From: Clostridium scatologenes
Lineage (GTDB): Bacteria; Bacillota; Clostridia; Clostridiales; Clostridiaceae
Length of the DNA stretch: 64,000 bases
Reading direction: 5' to 3'
Assembly: GCF_000968375.1 (NCBI RefSeq)
Contig: NZ_CP009933.1
Coordinates: 4,836,001 to 4,900,000 of the forward strand
Shown here in pieces: positions 44,055-53,070 of the stretch. Positions within the stretch are counted from its first letter, which is position 1. Each line of letters opens with the position of its first letter. The translations under genes were made by a program, and so were the position numbers. Under the pieces are notes generated by a model, which saw only the letters and a program-made list of their open reading frames with translations, was not told the origin of the DNA and did not search any database.

Positions 44055-45617
44055 GTGACTAACATAAATAACACTAAAAATATTTTATATAAGTGGAATA
44101 ATTTTAGATTAAAAATTATTTTAGAAGGAATAATAGTAGGATTTTTTTCAGGGTTACTAATTGTAAGCTATAGATATACATTGGAGAAAGCACTTAGTTT
44201 CGCTAAGTATGTTTATTTATTACAATTAAAAAATATTTTGTTGATTCCCATTTGGGTAGTAATTCTAATTATAAGTGGATGGATTGTAGGAACAATCATG
44301 AAAAAGGAACCTATGGCTTCAGGAAGTGGTATACCACAAGTTGAAGGAATAGTAGCTGGGAAACTTACCATGAACTGGTGGAAGGTGATATTGGCTAAAT
44401 TTTTAGGAGGTGCTATTTGTATAGGTGCTGGGTTATCTTTGGGGAGAGAAGGTCCTTCTGTTCAAATGGGAGCAGCTGTTGGACAAGGTGTTGGAAGGAT
44501 TTTTAAAAGGATTAAGGTAGAAGAAAAATTTCTTATAACCAGTGGAGCTAGTGCTGGTCTTGCTGCAGCATTCAATGCGCCATTAGCAGGTGTAATTTTC
44601 GCCTTAGAAGAAGTACATAAAAATTTTTCACCTATAGTTATGACAACAGCATTAGCAGCATCCATAACTTCAGATTTTGTTTGTAAAAATTTTTTTGGAT
44701 TAAAACCAGTATTTGATTTTAAAAATTTAAAACCAATACCGCTGAATAGTTATATATATATAATTATACTAGGTGTTATTTTGGGAATATTAGGAGTAGC
44801 TTTTAATAAATGTATATTTAAAAGTCAGGAATTGTATGCTAAACAGAAGTGGTTACCTCCTGAAGCAAGGCCTATAATAGCATTTCTTATATCAGGAGTA
44901 ATTGGATTAACTTTACCAGAAGTTTTAGGAGGAGGACATGAGATCATAGGTTCTCTTGTAAATTACTCATTTCCATTAAAGGTATTATTAATATTATTGA
45001 TAGTTAAATTTTTCTTTACTATGGTAAGTTTTGGATGTGGAGCACCAGGTGGAATATTTCTTCCGCTTTTGGTTATTGGAGGTTTAATAGGGATAACTTA
45101 TGGCGATTTGATAAGAGTCTTATTTGGATTTAATCAAAGTTATATAAATAATCTAATAATATTAGGTATGGCAGGCTATTTTGCTGCAACTGTCAAATCA
45201 CCTATAACAGGATGTATTTTAATTACTGAAATGACGGGATCATTTTCTCATTTGCTTTCACTTAGTTTAGTATGTTTAACAGCTTATGTAACTGCAGATA
45301 TAATGAAATCAAAGCCAATATATGAAGTGTTATTAAAAAAATTTTTGAATAAGAATATTAGTGAATTTGAATGTGAAGAAGGAAGCAAAGAAATCATAGA
45401 AATAGCTGTTTGTATGGGATCAATGCTAGATGGTAAAAAGATAAAAGAGGTTAGATGGCCGGATCAATGTTTATTAGTGTCAGTTAAAAGAGGTGCAGAA
45501 GAAATTATACCAAAAGGAAATACATCCATATGTGTAGGAGATTATTTAGTCGTATTAGCAAATGAAATAGATGTTGATTATGTAAGAGAACATTTGTGTC
45601 TGTTGGCGGAGAAATGA
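44055..45617 (+). CDS. ClC-type chloride channel/antiporter with C-terminal TrkA-C domain
   Basis: 520 residues, with ClC signatures in order: GSGIPQVEG, GREGPSVQMGA (about residue 130, with the gating glutamate that suggests an H+/Cl- antiporter), and GAPGGIFLPLLVIGG (about 335). The last ~75 residues form a TrkA-C regulatory domain (IKEVRWPDQCLLVSVKRG, GDYLVVLANEIDVDYV). GTG at 44055 lies 6 nt after GGGAGG. It may help acid resistance or volume control. Confidence 0.92.
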   Translation: MTNINNTKNILYKWNNFRLKIILEGIIVGFFSGLLIVSYRYTLEKALSFAKYVYLLQLKNILLIPIWVVILIISGWIVGTIMKKEPMASGSGIPQVEGIVAGKLTMNWWKVILAKFLGGAICIGAGLSLGREGPSVQMGAAVGQGVGRIFKRIKVEEKFLITSGASAGLAAAFNAPLAGVIFALEEVHKNFSPIVMTTALAASITSDFVCKNFFGLKPVFDFKNLKPIPLNSYIYIIILGVILGILGVAFNKCIFKSQELYAKQKWLPPEARPIIAFLISGVIGLTLPEVLGGGHEIIGSLVNYSFPLKVLLILLIVKFFFTMVSFGCGAPGGIFLPLLVIGGLIGITYGDLIRVLFGFNQSYINNLIILGMAGYFAATVKSPITGCILITEMTGSFSHLLSLSLVCLTAYVTADIMKSKPIYEVLLKKFLNKNISEFECEEGSKEIIEIAVCMGSMLDGKKIKEVRWPDQCLLVSVKRGAEEIIPKGNTSICVGDYLVVLANEIDVDYVREHLCLLAEK

Positions 45618-45628
45618 AATAATTCATA

Positions 45629-45680
45629 AAAAAATATGATTGATATGGATGTGTATTTTCTTATCAATCATATTTTTGTT
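45629..45680. terminator. Bidirectional terminator between the ClC and HAD genes
   Basis: AAAATATGATTGATA and TATCAATCATATTTT form a stem with T-runs on both strands, between two convergent genes. Confidence 0.8.
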
Positions 45681-45689
45681 TTATTATAT

Positions 45690-46505
45690 TTAGCACGCTT
45701 TATCATCTAATATAAACTTGTTTATTACATGGGCTACTCCATTTTCTTCATTAGTTTTTGTTACATAATCTGCAATTTCTTTAATTTCGGGAAAAGCATT
45801 ACCCATAGCAACTCCAAGACCAGCATATTTTATCATATGAATATCATTGCCAGCATCACCCATACATATTACCTCTTCTCTTTTTATGCCTAGATTTTTG
45901 GCTAATATGTCAACACCAACACCTTTATTTACAGAATTATTTACAAACTCAAGGAAAAAAGGTGCACTTCTTACTACAGTATATTTGCTATAAACTTCAT
46001 CAGGAAGCTGTTCAATAGCACTGTCTAATAAATTTTCATTATCTATAAACATCACTTTTATTATAGTTGTATTTGGATTTAAATCATTAAAGTCTAATAA
46101 TTCAATATCAATTCCATTTATAGCTGCTTCGTGCTCAGTGTATTTATTAAGTTTTGGTGTAATGCAAGATGTAGGAGTAGATATATGAATATTAACATTT
46201 AATTTTTGACTTAAATTGTAAAGGTATTTAACATCATCTATTGTCAGTAAAGTTTTTGATAAAACTTTACCAGTTTTGGTATTTTGAATTACAGCACCAT
46301 TAAAAGCAACAGCGTAGTCATTTTCAGTGGTCAAATTCAATTGATTTAAATATTTTTCTATACCTTTTAAAGGTCTTCCAGTGGCTAAAACTACTTTAAT
46401 CCCTTTTTCTTTAGCATGTTGAATAGCTTGAAAGTTTTCTTTAGATATATTTTTATTTCTATTTAATAAAGTACCATCCATATCAAGAGCTAATAACTTG
46501 TACAT
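45690..46505 (-). CDS. Cof-type HAD-superfamily phosphatase
   Basis: 271 residues with HAD motifs: LALDMDGTLLN (motif I), VLATGRP (motif II), a Lys in the cap-core junction, and GDAGNDIHMIKYAG (motif IV). The cap type is Cof/IIB, usually sugar phosphate or flavin phosphate phosphatases. The substrate cannot be told from sequence. GGGAGG site before ATG. Confidence 0.92.
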   Translation of the reverse strand: MYKLLALDMDGTLLNRNKNISKENFQAIQHAKEKGIKVVLATGRPLKGIEKYLNQLNLTTENDYAVAFNGAVIQNTKTGKVLSKTLLTIDDVKYLYNLSQKLNVNIHISTPTSCITPKLNKYTEHEAAINGIDIELLDFNDLNPNTTIIKVMFIDNENLLDSAIEQLPDEVYSKYTVVRSAPFFLEFVNNSVNKGVGVDILAKNLGIKREEVICMGDAGNDIHMIKYAGLGVAMGNAFPEIKEIADYVTKTNEENGVAHVINKFILDDKAC

Positions 46506-46706
46506 TTCTAACCTCCCAAATTAAGTTTTATTGACATGATTATTATAACATTTGTACGATTAAAAGAAATTTAGAGTAAATAGAGTATTTAGCTGTAAAA
46601 AAAGGTCTATAGAAAAATTAAACGTTTACCATATATAACAACTTGGTTTAGTAATTTTTTAAATATTTTATTTGTATGTTGCTAATTAAATCCATAATAA
46701 GTTAAG

Positions 46707-46735
46707 TTGACATTGGTTAATAATAAAGTTAAAAT
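46707..46735 (+). promoter_or_regulatory. Promoter of prfC
   Basis: TTGACA, 17-bp spacer, TAAAAT, about 40 nt before the gene. The 46506-46706 region shows nothing else recognisable. Confidence 0.6.
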
Positions 46736-46773
46736 CATTGTTGAAAGCAAAAAAATAAAGAGGAGAGAGAAGT

Positions 46774-48366
46774 GTGGCAGATTTAACAAAAGAGATTGAA
46801 AGAAGAAGAACCTTTGCCATAATATCACACCCAGACGCTGGAAAAACAACGCTTACTGAAAAATTATTGTTGTATGGAGGCGCAATCAGATTAGCAGGTT
46901 CAGTTAAAGCTAGAAAAGCTTCAAAGCATGCAGTATCTGACTGGATGGAAATAGAAAAGCAAAGAGGTATTTCAGTTACATCTTCAGTTATGCAATTTAA
47001 CTATGATGATTACTGTATAAATATATTAGACACACCAGGACATCAAGACTTCAGTGAAGATACATATAGAACTTTAATGGCAGCAGATAGTGCAGTAATG
47101 GTAATTGACTCTGCAAAAGGAGTTGAGGAACAAACTAAAAAGCTATTTCATGTATGCAGTCTTAGGGGAATACCTATATTTACATTTGTAAATAAGATGG
47201 ATAGAGAAAGCAAAGATCCCTTTGAACTAATGGAAGATATAGAACAAGTTTTGGGAATTAAGTCTTATCCTATGAATTGGCCAATTGGGTCAGGTGCAGA
47301 TTTTAGGGGAGTTTATGACAGAAATAAAAAACTTATAGAAGTTTTTAATGGAGGAAATCATGGTCAAACTCAAGTAGAGGCAATAGAAGGTAATATAGAT
47401 GACAATGTATTTAAAGATTTACTTGGAGATGCTCTTCATGAAAAACTAAAAGAGGATATAGAATTATTAGATATTGCTGGAGATGAATTTGATTTAAAGA
47501 ATGTGAGAGAAGGAAATCTAACACCTGTATTCTTTGGAAGTGCTCTTACAAATTTTGGAGTAGAGCCGTTTTTAAAAGAATTCTTACATCTTACGACCCC
47601 ACCATTATCTAGAGAATCTGATCAAGGGGAAGTAGATGTATTTGAGGAGAATTTTTCATCCTTTATATTTAAAATACAAGCTAATATGAACCCAGCTCAT
47701 AGAGATAGAATTGCTTTTATGAGAATATGTTCAGGAAAGTTTAAAAAGGGAATGGAAGTTTTCCATATTCAAGGAAAAAATAAGATAAAGTTAGCTCAAC
47801 CACAACAATTTTTAGCACAGGATAGAGAAATAGTAGAGGAAGCCTATGCTGGAGATATAATAGGAGTGTTTGATCCAGGCATTTTTAGAATAGGAGATAC
47901 TTTGTGTTCAAGTTCTAAAAAATTTAAATTTGAAGGTATACCAATATTTGCTCCAGAGCATTTTGCAAGAGTAAAAACTATAGATACCATGAAGAGAAAG
48001 CAATTTATAAAAGGAATAACAGAAATTTCTCAGGAAGGTGCTATTCAAGTTTTTAAAGAATTACATATAGGTATAGAAGAGATTATAGTAGGAGTAGTTG
48101 GTGTATTACAATTTGAAGTTTTAGAATATAGAATGAAAAACGAATATAATGTAGACATTAAAATGGATGTGCTTGCTTATAGAAATATAAGGTGGATAGA
48201 AAATTCAGAAGTAAACCCTGAAAAGCTTGTTTTAACTAGTGATACAAAGTTAGTAAAAGATTTGAAGGATAGAAACATACTTATATTCCAAAGTGAATGG
48301 TCTATAAATTGGACTTTAGACCATAATAAAGGACTTATTCTGTCTGATATAGGTAAATCTGAATAA
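46774..48366 (+). CDS. prfC: Peptide chain release factor 3
   Basis: 530-residue GTPase: SHPDAGKTTLTEKLL (P-loop), KQRGISVTSSVMQF (switch I), DTPGHQDFSEDT, and NKMDRE. The following beta-barrel and C-terminal RF3 domain are complete. It recycles RF1/RF2 from the ribosome. GTG start with GAGGAGAG site. Confidence 0.97.
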   Translation: MADLTKEIERRRTFAIISHPDAGKTTLTEKLLLYGGAIRLAGSVKARKASKHAVSDWMEIEKQRGISVTSSVMQFNYDDYCINILDTPGHQDFSEDTYRTLMAADSAVMVIDSAKGVEEQTKKLFHVCSLRGIPIFTFVNKMDRESKDPFELMEDIEQVLGIKSYPMNWPIGSGADFRGVYDRNKKLIEVFNGGNHGQTQVEAIEGNIDDNVFKDLLGDALHEKLKEDIELLDIAGDEFDLKNVREGNLTPVFFGSALTNFGVEPFLKEFLHLTTPPLSRESDQGEVDVFEENFSSFIFKIQANMNPAHRDRIAFMRICSGKFKKGMEVFHIQGKNKIKLAQPQQFLAQDREIVEEAYAGDIIGVFDPGIFRIGDTLCSSSKKFKFEGIPIFAPEHFARVKTIDTMKRKQFIKGITEISQEGAIQVFKELHIGIEEIIVGVVGVLQFEVLEYRMKNEYNVDIKMDVLAYRNIRWIENSEVNPEKLVLTSDTKLVKDLKDRNILIFQSEWSINWTLDHNKGLILSDIGKSE

Positions 48367-48381
48367 TTAATATGAATTGTG

Positions 48382-48438
48382 AAAAGGCTTAAAATTTTAA
48401 TTGTATTTTAACAATTAAAGTTTTAAGCCTTTACATTT
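48382..48438. terminator. Bidirectional terminator after prfC
   Basis: AAAAGGCTTAAAATTTTAAT and ATTAAAGTTTTAAGCCTTT pair, between convergent genes. Confidence 0.7.
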
Positions 48439-48443
48439 TACTA

Positions 48444-49424
48444 CTATAATGAACGAAAATTGTAGTCAGTTAAATATGTTGAACGAATAGTTTTATAATA
48501 TATAGAAGTAAGAGGTGTTGATATTATTGATTTACCTTTGTCCAATATAAAATCTACTAATTTGACATTGCAATATGCAAGAAGCAATCCAGCTAAGACA
48601 TCAATAACCCAATGTATTTCAAGGTACATTGTAGAGAATATTACACTTAAACAAAAGAATCCCCATAAATACTTGAATAGTTTGTTTTTTTCTCTCATAA
48701 CTAGTAAAAACATAGCAAAGGCTATAGATGTATGCATGGATGGGAAACAATTAAGAGCAACACCTGCAGCTGCCTCAGGACTTAAGTGTCTATTTAATCC
48801 ATCAGGATGCCCAAGCACATACCAAACTTCTTGAAGATGGAATGTTAAATAAAATGGAGTAATTAAAAATACTTGTAAAACATGTCCACCCAAAGCATAT
48901 CTAATCATTTTTTTAAAATCTTTAGATATAGCGGCTCTATAAAGAGGAAGTAAAACAGGTAGAACAAAGCCATTATTATAAACCATTCTTAAAATCCAAG
49001 TAAGAGTTTCAGGTTGGTATATTCTCGCAAAACCAGCATCATTAAAAGGTATTTTACTGAACATAGGGTTTAAATCAACAACGATATTTCTACTTATCTG
49101 CCAACTTAACATTTTACCCCAGAATGCATATCCATGAACATTTATGTAGGATATAAACATCAAAAATGGTATACACAGTACTAGGAATGGAATCCATTTA
49201 ACATCTTTTCTTATTTCAGAATATGCTGTAAAACTTGCAAAAGCTAGTAGAAAAAGATATGTTTTATAATCTACACCAGAATTAGAATGTAGTGCAACAC
49301 CTACAGCTCTTTTTAAAAGATACAAACCTATAAGTATAAAGTAATATCTATTTAACAAGTCAAGTGCTTTAGAAATCAGATTGCGTGCTGTTCCTGAAGT
49401 ACTTTTAATATTGAAGTTTAACAT
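48444..49424 (-). CDS. PAP2-superfamily membrane phosphatase (Aur1-like)
   Basis: About 326 residues with several membrane helices. The PAP2 signature is present as CFPSMHTS near residue 225 and EIHWVIDVLAGLLLAY near 275; these provide the catalytic His residues of lipid phosphatases or phosphotransferases. The layout with membrane helices before the motif resembles the Aur1/inositol-phosphoceramide branch. ATG at 49424 follows a GGGGG-rich site; the longer frame begins inside that site. The substrate is unknown, probably a lipid phosphate. Confidence 0.8.
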   Translation of the reverse strand: MLNFNIKSTSGTARNLISKALDLLNRYYFILIGLYLLKRAVGVALHSNSGVDYKTYLFLLAFASFTAYSEIRKDVKWIPFLVLCIPFLMFISYINVHGYAFWGKMLSWQISRNIVVDLNPMFSKIPFNDAGFARIYQPETLTWILRMVYNNGFVLPVLLPLYRAAISKDFKKMIRYALGGHVLQVFLITPFYLTFHLQEVWYVLGHPDGLNRHLSPEAAAGVALNCFPSMHTSIAFAMFLLVMREKNKLFKYLWGFFCLSVIFSTMYLEIHWVIDVLAGLLLAYCNVKLVDFILDKGKSIISTPLTSIYYKTIRSTYLTDYNFRSL

Positions 49425-49497
49425 AACTTTTTTAACCCCCTTCTCACACAAAATAAATTATAACATGACTGTATTATTAAGTACATATCAAAATAAA

Positions 49498-49539
49498 CAA
49501 AAAAGCTCTGATTCCGACAATCTAATCTGGAACCAGAGT
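49498..49539 (-). terminator. Terminator of the small membrane protein gene
   Basis: On the minus strand ACTCTGGTTCC and GGAATCAGAGC pair and are followed by TTTTTTG. Confidence 0.8.
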
Positions 49540-49548
49540 AAAAAAGTA

Positions 49549-49704
49549 TCATATTCCCTTCTTTTTACCTAATAGAGTATCAATGATAAAGACTAAAGCA
49601 GTAAATAGTAAAAGAAGATTTATAAATCCTCCACCTATTTTAAAGATCAATCCTATTATCCAAAATAATATGATAAAACCACCTAACCAGCGTAAAAATA
49701 TCAT
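49549..49704 (-). CDS. Lmo0937-like small membrane protein
   Basis: A 51-residue gene on the minus strand: MIFLRWLGGFIILFWIIG, FKIGGGFINLLLLFTAL, then VFIIDTLLGKKKGI. Two hydrophobic helices are joined by a KIGGG turn, the pattern of the Lmo0937 family of short stress-linked membrane proteins. It has a perfect AGGAGG 7 nt before the ATG and its own terminator. Function unknown. Confidence 0.8.
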   Translation of the reverse strand: MIFLRWLGGFIILFWIIGLIFKIGGGFINLLLLFTALVFIIDTLLGKKKGI

Positions 49705-49941
49705 ATATATTACCTCCTGTAAAAAACAATTTAGTATTATAGAAAATAAAAAAATTTTTCAAATAAACTTAGATTAATATACACAATAATGTTATTGTTA
49801 TCATTATCATAAAAAATTATTATAGTAAGTTTAGTTTGAATTTTCTGTAATTTCATATGAGTGTACCCATACATTTTGCAATTATAGGAAATGTTAATAT
49901 AATAATTATAAATAATTTTTGGATGAGGAGTGTAGTTAGAA

Positions 49942-50505
49942 ATGGAAAATAAAAATCTGGCTGGTAGTCAACTAAAAATTAATGATATAGTTCAAATATC
50001 ATTAATGGCAGCTATCACATATATTGCTACAGCTGTAATTAATATACCTAGTGGTGTAATTATTAAAGGAGTAGTTCACCTTGGTGATAGCATGGTATTT
50101 TTAGCTGCTATACTTTTAGGTAAGAAAAAAGGTTTTCTATCGGCAGCAATAGGAATGTGTATATTTGACTTGTTTTCACCTTATGTAATATGGGCTCCTT
50201 TCACTTTTGTGATAAAAGGAGTTATGGCATATATAGCAGCCACAGTAGCTTATAGGAAAGATTATAATGGTAATAATATTTTTAATAATGTGTTTGCATT
50301 TATTTTAGGTGGAATATGGATGATAGGTGCGTATTATCTAACTGGAGCTATAATAATGCATTTTGTAACTAAAATAGCATTTGCACAAGCTTTTATTTTA
50401 TCAGCAGCTGAAATTCCTGGGAATATAGCTCAAGTTGCAGCAGGTATGGCTTTAGCACTACCTTTAGGAAAAGTACTAAAAAAGGCTAATATTGTAAAGA
50501 AATAA
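49942..50505 (+). CDS. ECF transporter substrate-binding S component
   Basis: 187 residues with six predicted helices. The start (DIVQISLMAAITYIATAVINIP) and VHLGDSMVFLAAILLGKKKGFLSAAIG match the ECF S-component family that includes HmpT-like proteins. It would bind a vitamin or similar compound and dock on a shared EcfAAT module encoded elsewhere. No riboswitch is visible upstream, so the ligand cannot be named. Confidence 0.85.
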   Translation: MENKNLAGSQLKINDIVQISLMAAITYIATAVINIPSGVIIKGVVHLGDSMVFLAAILLGKKKGFLSAAIGMCIFDLFSPYVIWAPFTFVIKGVMAYIAATVAYRKDYNGNNIFNNVFAFILGGIWMIGAYYLTGAIIMHFVTKIAFAQAFILSAAEIPGNIAQVAAGMALALPLGKVLKKANIVKK

Positions 50506-50509
50506 TAAA

Positions 50510-50537
50510 AAAGAGGTTTTAAAACCTCTTTTTTTAA
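50510..50537. terminator. Bidirectional terminator after the ECF gene
   Basis: AAGAGGTTTT/AAAACCTCTT followed by T's, with A's before it; also ends the convergent zinc-ribbon gene. Confidence 0.85.
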
Positions 50538-50565
50538 AAATAGTTTTTAATTAGCTATTTCTCAT

Positions 50566-50715
50566 TCTATTTTTTTCAGCTTTTCTTTTTCTTCTACAAT
50601 CAGGACATCTTACAGGATCATTTTCAAATCCTTTTTCTTTGTAAAATTCTTGTTCTCCTTCAGTAAATACAAAATCTTGTCCGCAGTCTTTACATACGAT
50701 AGTCTTATCTGCCAT
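50566..50715 (-). CDS. Small zinc-ribbon protein
   Basis: 49 residues on the minus strand with two CXXC pairs, Cys8/Cys11 (VCKDCGQDF) and Cys37/Cys40 (RCPDCRRKR), a basic tail and an AAGGAGG site. It belongs to the clostridial zinc-ribbon proteins with VFTEGEQEFY in the middle; the function of this family is unknown, and RNA or ribosome binding is only a guess. A likely -10 TATAAT on the minus strand lies near 50850. Confidence 0.8.
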
Positions 50716-50918
50716 TAAAAAAACCTCCTTAAAATCATAGGACTAATTTTCTTGGATAACTTACCTCCTATGAAGAAAAGGAGAATAGAATACCTGGAAA
50801 AATTAACCTACTTATAAAAAAATGATAGAGCTTATACCCTATACATGTATTATAGCATATTGTAAAAAAAAAACAATATTTAAATTTTATTTTTACCATT
50901 ACTCTGCATTATCTTTAC

Positions 50919-51045
50919 TAAGCTATGTGTAGCTTGGTTTTTCGTCGCTAAATGATATGAAGTATTTTTGGATGAAAATCGTCTTTTAAAAACTTGTTCT
51001 ACATTATGATTATCCCTCACTCTTGAAGAAGGTGGGGGTATTGCA
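50919..51045 (+). other. Unassigned structured stretch, possible transposon-end remnant
   Basis: In the 50716-51179 gap, AAGCTATGTGTAGCTT followed by GGTTTTT looks like a terminator. About 70 nt later CCCTCACTCTTGAAGAAGGTGGGGG (near 51015-51039, an imperfect palindrome) resembles the terminal hairpins of IS200/IS605-type elements. No transposase fragment is visible. The remainder of the gap is AT-rich and featureless. Confidence 0.25.
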
Positions 51046-51179
51046 ATGGTAGCAATTTTATAAATTTTTGTAAATAAGATTAAGCAATATTTATATAAGT
51101 GATGTATAATAAATCTATTAAAATATTTACTGAATTTTTGAATATAAATATTTATATAATGAATTTGAGGGTTTTAATT

Positions 51180-52325
51180 ATGGATAGAAAAAAATTTTTA
51201 AACTTGCTTAAAAAATCAGAAGGTATTAAATTAGATTTTAAACAGGCTATAGAGATAGAAACTGATAGTGGTAGAAAAGAGCTTGCAAAGGATATATGTG
51301 CTATAGCTAATTCCAGAGGTGGAAGAGGTTATTTAATAATAGGAGTAGAAGATAAGACTAAAAAAGTCCTAGGAATCGATAACGTTAATTTTAGTGAAGA
51401 AAAAGTACAGCAAATTGTGAGTTCAAGGATTGAACCGCCTATACCTATATCATTGGAATTTATTGAATATGAAGGTAAAAAAGTAGCAATTATAAATATA
51501 TATGATGGACCTCAAAAACCTTATCAAATTAAGGATAATGGAGCGTTTTATATAAGAAGGGGCTCTACTAATGATACTATGCGAAAGCAAGAAATAATTT
51601 CTTCACTTCAGGAAAACTTAAATTTGAATATTGAATTATTTCCAATACCTCATAGTGATTTAAAGTGTATAGATACTGAAATAGTGGATAGATACTTTTT
51701 TTCTCAAGGAATAGAAGTAAATGATGAAAATAGAGTTGAACTTATGGAGAATGCTTCTATTATACATATGGATAAGGATTCTGGAAAGTACATGGCTACC
51801 CTAGGAGGAATTTTAATTTTTTCTAGAAAAAACAATGTATATATATCACATAATATGATAAAAATAATTAATAGAACTAGCAAAAGTTTATATGAAACTA
51901 TAATAATTCAAGGGGATCTCCTTTCTATGTTGGATGAAAGTGAAAAGTTTTTACAGAAAATATTACCTAAAGCATATCCTATAGAATCAATATATGAAGG
52001 AATAAGAAATGCCGTTTTATATAGGGATTATACAATGTATTATAAAGAAATAGAAATAATAGTAGATTTTAATAGTATTGTTATAGCTAGTCCTGGAATA
52101 TTAGTAAAGGGAACAAATAAAAATTCTATTAATTACATGAGAAAAAATATGTGGATATATGAAAAAATAATTGCATTAGATAAAAAAGGAAGATTTGTGA
52201 AAAATAGAACAGGATTTAATAGAATGCAGAAAGCTTTCAAAAACAAGGGTAGAATAAGTCTTATCAATGTTATTAAAGATGGTGAATTTAAAGTTATATA
52301 TCCTGGTATAAAAAAATTTAAATAG
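51180..52325 (+). CDS. AlbA/Schlafen-type (AlbA_2) DNA-binding-domain protein
   Basis: 381 residues. The first ~150 match the AlbA_2 fold seen in Schlafen-like bacterial regulators: EGIKLDFKQAI, KDICAIANSRGGRGYLIIGVEDK, and GAFYIRRGSTNDTMRKQEI. The C-terminal part has an ATPase-like remnant (YEGIRNAVLYRDY, resembling the HNAL..RDY stretch usual here). ATG at 51180 has GAGGG 8 nt upstream and avoids a non-conserved N-terminal extension. Probably a transcription regulator or nuclease-related protein; the target is unknown. Confidence 0.75.
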   Translation: MDRKKFLNLLKKSEGIKLDFKQAIEIETDSGRKELAKDICAIANSRGGRGYLIIGVEDKTKKVLGIDNVNFSEEKVQQIVSSRIEPPIPISLEFIEYEGKKVAIINIYDGPQKPYQIKDNGAFYIRRGSTNDTMRKQEIISSLQENLNLNIELFPIPHSDLKCIDTEIVDRYFFSQGIEVNDENRVELMENASIIHMDKDSGKYMATLGGILIFSRKNNVYISHNMIKIINRTSKSLYETIIIQGDLLSMLDESEKFLQKILPKAYPIESIYEGIRNAVLYRDYTMYYKEIEIIVDFNSIVIASPGILVKGTNKNSINYMRKNMWIYEKIIALDKKGRFVKNRTGFNRMQKAFKNKGRISLINVIKDGEFKVIYPGIKKFK

Positions 52326-52360
52326 AATATATTAAAAAGTAAATTTAATATATTCTATAA
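52323..52360. terminator. Possible terminator after the AlbA-type gene
   Basis: TAGAATATATTAAA and TTTAATATATTCTA form a perfect stem; no clear T-run. Confidence 0.45.
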
Positions 52361-52481
52361 GAAGTTTAAGTATTTTAGAATATTTTCAAAGTTATTCTAA
52401 ATAACGTTGAAAAAATATTCTGAATATTATATAATTTACTTAAGAGAGTGGCATAAAATATTAAAGTAAGGGGTGGTAACC

Positions 52482-52889
52482 ATGATTCATGTATTTTGCA
52501 ACAAGAGAGGTTCAGGCAAAACAAAGGCATTAATTAATCTTGCTAATGAAAAGGTTTTAACAAACAAGGGACACATTGTGTATATCGATGATGATAGAAG
52601 ACCACTACTAGAGTTGGATAGACGAATAAGATTTATTGCTACTAACGAATTTTACTTAAAAAATCAGGAAAGTTTTTACGGTTTTTTGTGCGGCATACTT
52701 TCAGAAGATTATGATATTGATACAATTTTTATTGATGGATTGTTTAATATTGTAGAAGGAAATCTTCATGATGCAGCACATTTATTTTATTTATTAGAAA
52801 AATTAATGGAAAGTAATGATGTTGACATTTATATTAATATAAATGGGGATAAGGAGATGCCAGATTTTATAAAAAAATATGTGGCTTAA
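52482..52889 (+). CDS. Small P-loop NTPase of unknown function
   Basis: 135 residues with Walker A near the start (CNKRGSGKTKAL) and a Walker B-like strand (DTIFIDGLF) near residue 90. It ends soon after, so it is a minimal ATPase core. ATG at 52482 is chosen because AAGGGGTGG lies just upstream; the earlier GTG overlaps that site. No recognisable partner gene; possibly a regulator of a membrane or partition system. Confidence 0.6.
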   Translation: MIHVFCNKRGSGKTKALINLANEKVLTNKGHIVYIDDDRRPLLELDRRIRFIATNEFYLKNQESFYGFLCGILSEDYDIDTIFIDGLFNIVEGNLHDAAHLFYLLEKLMESNDVDIYININGDKEMPDFIKKYVA

Positions 52890-52925
52890 CTAAAATTTAA
52901 ATAGAAAATAAATTAATATTAAAAT

Positions 52926-52960
52926 AAGAGACTGGATGTAAAATCCAGTCTTAAATTTTA
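52926..52960 (+). terminator. Terminator after the P-loop gene
   Basis: AGACTGGAT and ATCCAGTCT stem followed by TAAATTTTA. Confidence 0.65.
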
Positions 52961-53070
52961 CCTTAAAAAAGTAATAAGTATTAAAATGTTGATAAAAAAA
53001 TATTTTAAATATATACTAGAAACTATAGAAAAAGGCAAATATAAGAATATGTAGAAAGGTAGTGATTGAA

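Noticed and set aside
49583..49777. Plus-strand frame of 64 codons
   Set aside because: It is the shadow of the Lmo0937-like minus-strand gene, which has the ribosome site, family match and terminator.
52365..52430. TTAGAA/TTCTAA half-sites upstream of the P-loop gene as further activator sites
   Set aside because: The halves are in the wrong arrangement and spacing, and no sigma-54 promoter follows.
52890..53070. T-box leader for tyrS
   Set aside because: The space is too short and has only a simple terminator hairpin, with no GGTGGNACCGCG-like bulge.
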